A DNA stretch of 21,752 nt from Flavobacteriales bacterium UBA5939 (GTDB taxonomy: Bacteria; Bacteroidota; Bacteroidia; Flavobacteriales; Schleiferiaceae): positions 15,211-36,962 of the forward strand of contig DJCX01000074.1 in assembly GCA_002430755.1 (NCBI GenBank). Reading direction: 5' to 3'. The notes below the pieces were generated by a model that saw only the letters and a program-made list of their open reading frames with translations, had not been told where the DNA came from and made no database searches. The position numbers and the translations under genes are program-made. Positions 15,882 through 21,752 of this stretch are shown piece after piece. Within the stretch, counting starts at the first letter, position 1. Each line of letters starts with the position of its first letter.

Positions 15882-16802
15882 ATGACAGATTTACTTCGTA
15901 TTACTAGCGTGTCGCAATTTCACGAACTGCTTGGCTTGCCAGCGCCTCAACACCCTTTGATTAGTTTTATCAATGAGGATGAAGGAATGAATATGGAGGG
16001 GATGGACGATGCATTGTTCAATGTTCGATTCACTTCAGATATGTATACCGTGATGTTTAAAGACAAGGTAAGTGGCTCTTTAGGCTACGGTAGAAATTCT
16101 TATGATTTTCAAGAAGGAACACTCATCTTTGGAAGCCCTGGTCAGGTATTCACTTCACCAAAAAAAGAGCAGCTTCAAGGCAATATGGGCTGGACGTTGC
16201 TGTTCCATCCGGATTTGCTTTTAAAGTCGCCGCTTAATCATAAGATAGATAGCTTTACTTACTTCTCCTATGAGGTCAATGAAGCACTCCACTTAAGCGA
16301 TAAAGAGGCCAGTGTTGTGCTTCAAGTCATTGAGCAGATTAAGACTGAATACGCTCAGAATATTGACCAACACAGTCAAAACCTCATTGTATCTAATCTC
16401 GAACTGCTTTTGAGCTACTGCATGCGCTTTTATGACCGTCAGTTTTATACGCGTACAAATATGAATAGCGATTTTGTGAGCCAATTCGAGAAACTCCTCA
16501 AAGCCTATTTCGCCTCAGAATTGCATTTGACGAACGGCATTCCTTCACTCTCCTATTTCGGTGCTGAAATGAATATGTCAGCACATTACCTAAGCGACCT
16601 ATTGAAAAAGGAAACTGGTAAGGGAATCAAAGAATATGTAGACGATTACATCGTCCGTTCTGCTAAGGGTATGCTTCTCGGATCTAACGACTCCATTAGC
16701 CAAATTGCCTATGATTTAGGCTTTGAATATCCTCAAAGCTTTTCGCGGCTGTTTAAAAAGAAAGTAGGGCAGAGCCCCGGCGACTATCGCAAACTGAATT
16801 AA
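15882..16802 (+). CDS. AraC-family transcriptional regulator
   Basis: 306 residues. The C-terminal AraC/XylS DNA-binding domain (about 205-304) has two helix-turn-helix units. The first is around 222-243 (SYFGAEMNMSAHYLSDLLKK). The second is around 271-293, ending in the canonical IAYDLGFEYPQSFSRLFKK and then GQSPGDYR. The N-terminal 190 residues resemble the cupin-like effector domain of Bacteroidota AraC proteins (the segment LIFGSPGQVF, residues 81-90, is typical). It is expected to control the two enzymes upstream, with which it is probably co-transcribed, and possibly itself. The effector is not predictable. A strong bidirectional terminator follows. Confidence 0.93.
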   Translation: MTDLLRITSVSQFHELLGLPAPQHPLISFINEDEGMNMEGMDDALFNVRFTSDMYTVMFKDKVSGSLGYGRNSYDFQEGTLIFGSPGQVFTSPKKEQLQGNMGWTLLFHPDLLLKSPLNHKIDSFTYFSYEVNEALHLSDKEASVVLQVIEQIKTEYAQNIDQHSQNLIVSNLELLLSYCMRFYDRQFYTRTNMNSDFVSQFEKLLKAYFASELHLTNGIPSLSYFGAEMNMSAHYLSDLLKKETGKGIKEYVDDYIVRSAKGMLLGSNDSISQIAYDLGFEYPQSFSRLFKKKVGQSPGDYRKLN

Positions 16803-16804
16803 AC

Positions 16805-16834
16805 AAAAAGCCCGAGCAATTACTCGGGTTTTTT
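16805..16834. terminator. Bidirectional terminator between araC-type gene and msrA
   Basis: Stem CCCGAG / CTCGGG with a six-base loop, flanked by five A residues on the left and six T residues on the right. It can therefore end transcripts from both convergent genes. Confidence 0.88.
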
Positions 16835-16850
16835 AGTAGTTGATGCAATC

Positions 16851-17450
16851 CTAAAAGAGTTTTCTAGGTGCGTGGCAATAAGGAGTTCCTCCTTTGTTGT
16901 CGTAATAATCTTGGTGGTAGTTTTCTGCAGAGTAGAATTCAGCAGCAGGAAGGATTTCCGTGGCAACATCGTACCCTTTAGCGATCAACAGATCTTTGAG
17001 TTTCTGTGCTACTTCTCGCTGTGCGTCATTCTCGAAGAATACTGCACTGCGGTATTGAGGGCCAATGTCTGGGCCTTGACCGTCGCGCTGTGTTGGGTCG
17101 TGCGTTTCAAAAAATACACGGGCCAATTCTTCAAAACTCACTTGCTCTGGATCAAAGACTACGTGCACTGCCTCATAATGTCCGGTGCGTTTGGTACAAA
17201 CTTCACGGTAGGTAGGATTCTTCACCACACCGCCGGTATAACCACAGGTTGTTGCTATCACGCCAGGTACCTTCTGTAAATAGAACTCTGTTCCCCAGAA
17301 ACATCCAGAAGCCAATACGGCTACTTCTTGTCCCTCAGCGGGCTCTGGAATGACTGCCATTGCATACGCATCGCTCATTTTCTTGCTCGTTTGTGCTGTA
17401 CAGCTCAGGGTCAGCCCGAGCACAGCCATTGCTAATACTTTAATTCTCAT
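16851..17450 (-). CDS. msrA: Peptide-methionine (S)-S-oxide reductase, predicted lipoprotein
   Basis: 199 residues. A short signal ending in LTLSC (lipid attachment at C17) is followed by about 25 linker residues and a full MsrA domain. The catalytic cysteine is C50 in SGCFWGTEF. CGYTGG, GHYEAV, ARVFFETHDPTQ, DIGPQYRSAVFF and NYHQDYY follow. A C-terminal cysteine, C192 (PYCHAP), is placed as a resolving residue. It reduces methionine-S-sulfoxide in oxidised proteins, here probably on the periplasmic side of a membrane rather than in the cytoplasm, with electrons from an envelope thioredoxin-like donor (inferred). No MsrB domain is fused. It lies downstream of asd on the same strand, separated by 65 bases, and converges on the AraC gene. 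Confidence 0.95.
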   Translation of the reverse strand: MRIKVLAMAVLGLTLSCTAQTSKKMSDAYAMAVIPEPAEGQEVAVLASGCFWGTEFYLQKVPGVIATTCGYTGGVVKNPTYREVCTKRTGHYEAVHVVFDPEQVSFEELARVFFETHDPTQRDGQGPDIGPQYRSAVFFENDAQREVAQKLKDLLIAKGYDVATEILPAAEFYSAENYHQDYYDNKGGTPYCHAPRKLF

Positions 17451-17515
17451 GGTATAGATAACACAAAAAGAAGGCCACCTGTTCCGCTATTCTGCCAACG
17501 AAGTGTGAAAAAGAT

Positions 17516-18511
17516 TTAGTTCTTCACAAAACCCTTCTTCAAGAGCACTTCAGCAATCTGAACCGTGTTTGTTGCGGCACCTTTACGCAGGTTATCGCTG
17601 ACCACCCACATGTTAAGGGCATTGTCCGTAGTGAAATCACGGCGCAATCGGCCCACAAAAACATCATCCTTGCCTTCTGCCATTAACGGCATTGGATACG
17701 TATTGAATTCTGGCTGGTCTTGAAGAGTAACCCCATCCGTTTCACTCAAAAGCTTCTTAACATCTGCTATTTCAAATGGGCGCTCAAACTCTACATTCAC
17801 ACTCTCGCTATGTCCGCCTTGAACAGGCACTCGGACTGCAGTCGCGGCCAATTTGATACCCTCATCACCGATAATCTTAACGGTCTCTTGGGTCATTTTC
17901 ATTTCCTCCTTGGTGTAATCGTTGTCCAAAAAGATATCACAGTGTGGGATACAGTTACGGTCAATCTTGTACGGATATACCATGTCCACATCTTCACCCA
18001 CGCGCTCACCTTCGAGCTGGTCAACGGCTGCTTTACCCGTTCCCGTAACGCTCTGATAGGTGCTCACCAAGACACGTTTCGCGCCATAGGCCTGGTGCAA
18101 TGGGTTCAGTGCGACTACTAACTGAATGGTCGAACAGTTTGGGTTGGCGATAATCATATCCTCTTCAGTCAATACATCAGCATTGATCTCCGGAACTACT
18201 AACTTTTTGGTAGGGTCCATGCGCCAAGCGCTCGAGTTATCTACGACCCTCGTTCCTACCGCAGCGAACTTTGGCGCCCACTCCAAAGAGGTGTTTCCAC
18301 CCGCTGAGAACAAAGCTAAATCAGGTGCAGCGGCTGCAGCATCCTCTAAACTCTTGATGGTCCAATCGCGGCCTCCAAAAGTCACTGTCTTACCTACGCT
18401 TCTTGAAGACGCCACTGGAATCAACTCGGTTACTGGGAAACTGCGCTCCGCCAAAACTTTCAAAATGATCTGGCCCACCATTCCGGTTGCGCCCACTACT
18501 GCAATTCTCAT
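17516..18511 (-). CDS. asd: Aspartate-semialdehyde dehydrogenase
   Basis: 331 residues. GATGMVGQ (7-14) is the NADP-binding loop. The catalytic C126 is in NPNCSTIQ. R227 and H234 in VRVPVQGGHSESV bind substrate and act as the base. SSRSVG near residue 36 selects NADPH. It reduces aspartyl phosphate to aspartate semialdehyde, the branch point to lysine/diaminopimelate, threonine and methionine, in the cytoplasm. Length and motif order are typical of the bacterial enzyme. It has its own promoter, which faces away from the lamin-tail gene; the first bases of that gene lie in the asd -33 region. msrA follows downstream on the same strand. Confidence 0.97.
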   Translation of the reverse strand: MRIAVVGATGMVGQIILKVLAERSFPVTELIPVASSRSVGKTVTFGGRDWTIKSLEDAAAAAPDLALFSAGGNTSLEWAPKFAAVGTRVVDNSSAWRMDPTKKLVVPEINADVLTEEDMIIANPNCSTIQLVVALNPLHQAYGAKRVLVSTYQSVTGTGKAAVDQLEGERVGEDVDMVYPYKIDRNCIPHCDIFLDNDYTKEEMKMTQETVKIIGDEGIKLAATAVRVPVQGGHSESVNVEFERPFEIADVKKLLSETDGVTLQDQPEFNTYPMPLMAEGKDDVFVGRLRRDFTTDNALNMWVVSDNLRKGAATNTVQIAEVLLKKGFVKN

Positions 18512-18538
18512 AAATGCACTAACTTATTTAGAACCCTA

Positions 18539-18546
18539 CAAAGCTA
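18539..18546 (-). promoter_or_regulatory. Bacteroidota -7 promoter element for asd
   Basis: On the minus strand TAGCTTTG (18546 to 18539) matches TAnnTTTG and ends 27 bases before the asd start codon. A partial -33 element, CTTTTC, lies about 17 bases further upstream, within the first codons of the divergent lamin-tail gene. Confidence 0.6.
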
Positions 18547-18561
18547 ACCTTAATCCGCCGT

Positions 18562-20859
18562 ATGAAAAGCCCCTTGTTGCGTCTCGCACTAACCTTTTTG
18601 ATTTGCCTCATTTCTAACAGCATCTGTGGCCAATTCCACCGTGTTTCCGACTCCCTGACTTCGCCCAGCACTTCTTGGAGCGGGGATACTTCCTGGATGA
18701 ACTTTTCGTCTGAAGGCCTGCGCTCGGCTGCGCCGAGCGCAGGATCCTTAACCTGGCGGCGCCCGAGCAAAGCAGGTCTTGGAGGGCAATGGCGCCTCGA
18801 GGTGACCATGGAATTCAATCCCTCGAGCTCCAACTTCTGCGAATTCCGGTTCTTAGAAAACAACGGAAACTACTACGCCATACAACTTGGCGGAACCTCT
18901 TCAGACAACTTAAGCTTGCTATTACACACGACCTATAAGGACACTGTTTTAGCAAACTTTCCTGAGTATGTAGACCATAGCAAGCCTGAGATAGCGTTAA
19001 AGATTGAGCGCGATACTGCAGCGAAATTTTCAGTATTCGATGCAGATTCGTTACTGTTCTCCTGCACGGACAGCACTCTTATGCGCAGCGAATCACTGAG
19101 CATCTACGCCCGCTACACCAGCTCTCGTGTGGATAAGTTTTTGTTTTCCACACTGCTCGCCGAAGGCTATGATTTTCCAGATACGCTTGGACCTAAAATT
19201 CTGAAATCCGACGTTATCGACCCATTTACCTTAGAAATTGAATGGGACGAATGGTGCCAAACGGCTGGAAGCACCAACGCATTCCTTCTCAAAAGCGGCG
19301 CATTCAGCGACACCTTAACCATTACCAACCACTACGACCAACTGTGGCATGCGGAAAGTACACGCCCGCTGCCTCAGGGAAGCTTTGACCTCCTGCTGCC
19401 TCCGGCAGAAGATGCGGAGAACAACCTAAGCTTTGGTTCAATCACTTCCCTTACCATTCAATATCCAGGACCTAAATCGTGCTGGATCACTGCGGTCCAT
19501 CCCTTCGAGAACTACGGCGGCCATTTTATCGACTTGCAAAGTGAATTGGCCATAGAAAATGCCGAACTGACTGTGCTCGAAAAAGACGGCGATACCAAAG
19601 GATACTCGCTCGATATAGATAGCGGACTGAGCAGATTTTCGGCGCTAAAACTCCCGGAAGAAGGCGTGCTTATCATTGAAAAAGACGGTATAATCCTCAC
19701 CCTTCAGCCCTATAGATTCAACTTTGAGCCCCATCAAGAAATGGGCGATTTCCTGCTCACTTCAGATAGCCTCACTGGCCTTTGGAGCCAATTCCACCCT
19801 GAACCTCTTTCCACCTACACACCTAGATGGTTAAATGTCGGCAGCCTTCCTTCTCAACAATCCACCCACTTTTACGCAGACCACCAAGGCAATTCCTTTG
19901 CCTGTTTTCCACACTCACTGTGGTCGTATATGAGCCTAGAATCTTCGGCAGCACTCGAATCCTATTACGATCCGCTAAGACCCTATCTACTTCCCATTGG
20001 CATTCCTCTACCCAAACATCTGGGAGATACCACTGTGCAATTCGAACCTGTTCAGTGGCCAGATACCTCACTCATTTACCTCTCAGAGATACACTTCAAC
20101 CCAGACAGTCTCGAGGAATTCATCGAACTCTACAATCCACAAACTTTTCCTGTGATTCTCCAAGAACTTCAACTGGGAAAAAGCCCTGTAACTGGACTTT
20201 CCGATGTTGACCTAATAGATCTTGATATAGCCCCATTTAATGGGAGAGAAGTCTTATTTCCCCTCATTCTTTCGGACCAATTCCTCGCCATCCCCGCCCC
20301 GTTTTCGCTCCCCAATCAGAAGACTACTTTGGAGCTTATCGGTCCTTTCGGCAAACGTATTGATGCCATGACCTACGCTCCTTGGGATAATCCATTGTAC
20401 GATAAACACAGTGCGGAACGCATTTCCTTTCAAGTTTCAGGGGCCGATTCTCTCAACTGGTCCCCGCACCATTTCATTCACTCCAATCCTAGTGAAGCTT
20501 CGCCAAATGCACCCAATTCCATTTCACATTTGAACCTTCTCCAACCTGATTTAAATATTGAACTGCTCCAGCCCAACATCTCCTTCGATCCCTTAAATTT
20601 CTCCCCAACAGCCTTGCTCCGCCTTCGTGTGGCGGCCGGCGCTGAACTCTCACTTTCGGTCCATACGGCCTCCGGCCGCCCCATCGCCTTCCCCATGGAA
20701 AAACAGCCCTTGAGCGAAGGGCTGCAGCAAGTCGAAATCAGGCCCTTTGATTGGAACGGGCAAGCGCCACATAGCGGTGTTTACTTGCTCATTGTTCGAG
20801 TGCGAGACAATACGGGACGGCAACGCAAAATATTCCCCTTGAGTGTGTACAATCCTTGA
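18562..20859 (+). CDS. Secreted lamin-tail domain protein with FlgD-like C-terminal domain
   Basis: A 765-residue protein with a signal peptide (hydrophobic 7-20, probable cleavage near 23, leaving Gln first, as is common in Bacteroidota). Residues about 30-200 look like a beta-sandwich jelly-roll (WRLEVTMEF, FRFLENNGNYYAIQL, ALKIERD). Residues about 205-300 look like an Ig-like beta domain. About 505-640 is a lamin-tail domain: IYLSEIHFNPDSLEEFIELYNP, then LELIGPFGKRIDAMTY and NWSPHHF. About 675-762 resembles the FlgD/CHU_C Ig fold (SVHTASGRPI, then FDWNGQAPHSGVYLLIVRV). Such proteins are exported and surface- or periplasm-associated; lamin-tail domains in bacteria often sit beside nucleases or adhesion modules, but no catalytic motif is seen here. 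The function is unknown. It is divergent from asd and just upstream of purQ. Confidence 0.85.
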   Translation: MKSPLLRLALTFLICLISNSICGQFHRVSDSLTSPSTSWSGDTSWMNFSSEGLRSAAPSAGSLTWRRPSKAGLGGQWRLEVTMEFNPSSSNFCEFRFLENNGNYYAIQLGGTSSDNLSLLLHTTYKDTVLANFPEYVDHSKPEIALKIERDTAAKFSVFDADSLLFSCTDSTLMRSESLSIYARYTSSRVDKFLFSTLLAEGYDFPDTLGPKILKSDVIDPFTLEIEWDEWCQTAGSTNAFLLKSGAFSDTLTITNHYDQLWHAESTRPLPQGSFDLLLPPAEDAENNLSFGSITSLTIQYPGPKSCWITAVHPFENYGGHFIDLQSELAIENAELTVLEKDGDTKGYSLDIDSGLSRFSALKLPEEGVLIIEKDGIILTLQPYRFNFEPHQEMGDFLLTSDSLTGLWSQFHPEPLSTYTPRWLNVGSLPSQQSTHFYADHQGNSFACFPHSLWSYMSLESSAALESYYDPLRPYLLPIGIPLPKHLGDTTVQFEPVQWPDTSLIYLSEIHFNPDSLEEFIELYNPQTFPVILQELQLGKSPVTGLSDVDLIDLDIAPFNGREVLFPLILSDQFLAIPAPFSLPNQKTTLELIGPFGKRIDAMTYAPWDNPLYDKHSAERISFQVSGADSLNWSPHHFIHSNPSEASPNAPNSISHLNLLQPDLNIELLQPNISFDPLNFSPTALLRLRVAAGAELSLSVHTASGRPIAFPMEKQPLSEGLQQVEIRPFDWNGQAPHSGVYLLIVRVRDNTGRQRKIFPLSVYNP
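18713..18749. repeat. Strong hairpin inside the lamin-tail gene
   Basis: Arms CCTGCGCTCGGC (18717-18728) and GCCGAGCGCAGG (18732-18743) are a perfect 12-bp inverted repeat with the loop TGC. AAGG/CCTT at 18713-18716 and 18746-18749 extends it across a two-base bulge. It lies in codons about 51-63, and the reading frame passes through it. Confidence 0.85.
20631..20680. repeat. GC-rich inverted repeat inside the lamin-tail gene
   Basis: GGCGGCCGG (20631-20639) and CCGGCCGCC (20672-20680) are exact complements separated by 32 bases. They lie within the region encoding the FlgD-like domain. Confidence 0.75.
20704..20724. repeat. Hairpin near the 3' end of the lamin-tail gene
   Basis: CAGCCCTT (20704-20711) and AAGGGCTG (20717-20724) form a perfect 8-bp stem with the five-base loop GAGCG, inside the coding sequence. 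Confidence 0.75.
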
Positions 20860-20892
20860 TAAGTCATTACTTCAAAATTGGCTTAAAGACTG

Positions 20893-20900
20893 TACCTTTG
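20893..20900 (+). promoter_or_regulatory. Bacteroidota -7 promoter element for purQ
   Basis: TACCTTTG matches TAnnTTTG and ends 22 bases before ATG 20923. The -33 region is not clear; TTG at 20878 is only 12 bases upstream. No purine riboswitch-like structure is visible in the 63-base gap. Confidence 0.6.
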
Positions 20901-20922
20901 CCTCGAACAAAAAGCGAACGCT

Positions 20923-21618
20923 ATGAAGTTTGGTGTAATCACCTTCCCAGGGTCAAATTGTGACCAAGACATGATTTACGTATTGGAAACCATCATGGGT
21001 TACGAAGTAGTGAACCTATGGCACAAGGATACCGACCTGCAAGGGGCAGACTGTGTGGTACTCCCAGGTGGATTCTCTTACGGCGATTACTTGCGCTCGG
21101 GTGCCATTGCAAAGATGAGCCCTATCATGGGTAGTGTAATCGAATTTGCTAACAACGGCGGTTACGTTCTGGGCGTTTGTAATGGGTTCCAAATCCTTAC
21201 AGAAAGCGGTTTGTTGCCTGGTGCATTGCGCCACAACAACAGCCACAAGTTCATCTGTAAAAATGTATTCATCAAGCCAGTGAGCAAGACCGCAGGCATT
21301 ACTGCTGACCTTGACCACAGCCGCGGTTACAAGATTCCTATCGCACACGGCGAAGGAAACTACTACTGTTCTGCTGAAACATTGGCCGAGCTTAAAGCAA
21401 ACGACCAAGTTCTTTTCCAGTACTCAACAGAAAGTGGTGAAGTAACTGAAGCGGAGAACCCGAACGGTGCTGTCGAAAACATCGCTGGTGTTTGTAACGC
21501 AAACAAGAACGTATTCGGTATGATGCCGCACCCAGAGCGCGCTGCAGATGCTGAGCTCAGCAACCAAGACGGTCTAGAGCTGTTCAAGAGCATGATTAGC
21601 CACATGGTGGTTGCTTAA
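20923..21618 (+). CDS. purQ: Phosphoribosylformylglycinamidine synthase subunit PurQ
   Basis: A 231-residue class I glutamine amidotransferase. KFGVITFPGSNCDQDM is the PurQ N-terminus. LPGGFSYGDYLRSGAIA forms the oxyanion-hole region. The nucleophile is C86 in GVCNGFQIL, and H203 and E205 in MPHPER complete the triad. It releases ammonia from glutamine for the PurL subunit in purine synthesis (FGAR to FGAM). The stand-alone small subunit implies a separate PurL (with PurS) rather than the fused proteobacterial enzyme; neither is in this window. It has its own promoter and a strong terminator, so it is probably expressed as a single gene. Confidence 0.97.
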   Translation: MKFGVITFPGSNCDQDMIYVLETIMGYEVVNLWHKDTDLQGADCVVLPGGFSYGDYLRSGAIAKMSPIMGSVIEFANNGGYVLGVCNGFQILTESGLLPGALRHNNSHKFICKNVFIKPVSKTAGITADLDHSRGYKIPIAHGEGNYYCSAETLAELKANDQVLFQYSTESGEVTEAENPNGAVENIAGVCNANKNVFGMMPHPERAADAELSNQDGLELFKSMISHMVVA

Positions 21619-21661
21619 TTAGGTAAATTAAAGAGCTTCGGCTCCGAAGATTCAATCATAA

Positions 21662-21693
21662 AAAAACCCCCGGCCTCGCGGCCGGGGGTTTTT
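21662..21693. terminator. Strong bidirectional terminator after purQ
   Basis: Stem CCCCCGGCC / GGCCGGGGG with the loop TCGC is flanked by A5 and T5 that extend the pairing to 14 bp. It starts 44 bases after the purQ stop and works in either direction. Confidence 0.92.
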
Positions 21694-21715
21694 GTTTATC
21701 AAAGTTTCAGCGGTA

Positions 21716-21752
21716 CTATTTGAGCATCACTGGAAGTGTTTCAATAACATCG
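21716..21752 (-). CDS. Possible C-terminal end of a minus-strand gene (partial)
   Basis: On the minus strand the bases from the right edge to TAG (21718-21716) read DVIETLPVMLK-stop. A convergent gene here would fit the two-sided terminator next to it. Eleven residues are too few to identify a product or to be certain that it is coding. Confidence 0.3.
   Translation of the reverse strand, partial: DVIETLPVMLK

Noticed and set aside
21636..21649. Small hairpin CTTCG / CGAAG after purQ
   Set aside because: Only five pairs and no T run; the strong terminator 13 bases further on explains the 3' end.

Overview
The window is about 21.7 kb of tightly packed chromosome. It most likely comes from a marine-type member of the Bacteroidota, order Flavobacteriales. 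Three things point there. Several promoters match the Bacteroidota -7 element TAnnTTTG close to the start codon, with no clear Shine-Dalgarno sequences. The gene order pdxA-DUF177-rpmF-fabH-accB-accC is one I associate with flavobacteria. The window also holds LytTR/His_kinase signalling pairs, lamin-tail secreted proteins and lipoprotein signals typical of the phylum. The genus is not resolved. I see no rRNA, tRNA, CRISPR, insertion sequence, phage gene or replication origin. No stretch longer than about 150 bp lacks a gene.

Layout. (1) 1-3931, + strand: the 3' end of nadD, then an AddB-like PD-(D/E)XK nuclease and a PLP-dependent Ser/Thr dehydratase, with gaps or overlaps of only a few bases. 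(2) 7012-4016, - strand: riboflavin synthase, a LytTR response regulator and a His_kinase-type sensor kinase with overlapping ends, which form one transcription unit. It converges on unit 1 at a short hairpin. (3) 7043-10672, + strand: an M17 aminopeptidase joined to pdxA by a TAATG overlap, then DUF177 and rpmF from their own promoter, closed by a terminator. (4) 10706-13668, + strand: fabH, accB and accC (first steps of fatty acid synthesis), closed by a terminator. (5) 13730-16834, + strand: an SDR oxidoreductase, a membrane-anchored NAPE-PLD-like metallo-hydrolase and an AraC regulator, closed by a bidirectional terminator. (6) 18546-16851, - strand: asd and a lipoprotein MsrA. (7) 18562-20859, + strand: a large secreted protein with a lamin-tail domain and a FlgD-like C-terminal domain. 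(8) 20893-21693, + strand: purQ with a strong terminator, followed by a possible gene tail on the other strand.

Most of the window is housekeeping. The clearest oddity is PdxA, which carries about 125 extra N-terminal residues with two arginine-asparagine (RN) repeat tracts. No internal ATG would let the conserved enzyme core be made without them. Also worth a second look are the riboflavin synthase/LytTR unit with its lipobox-bearing kinase, the unassigned SDR/metallo-hydrolase/AraC operon, and very stable GC-rich hairpins inside the lamin-tail gene. I did not find convincing evidence of a wholly new defence or mobile system.
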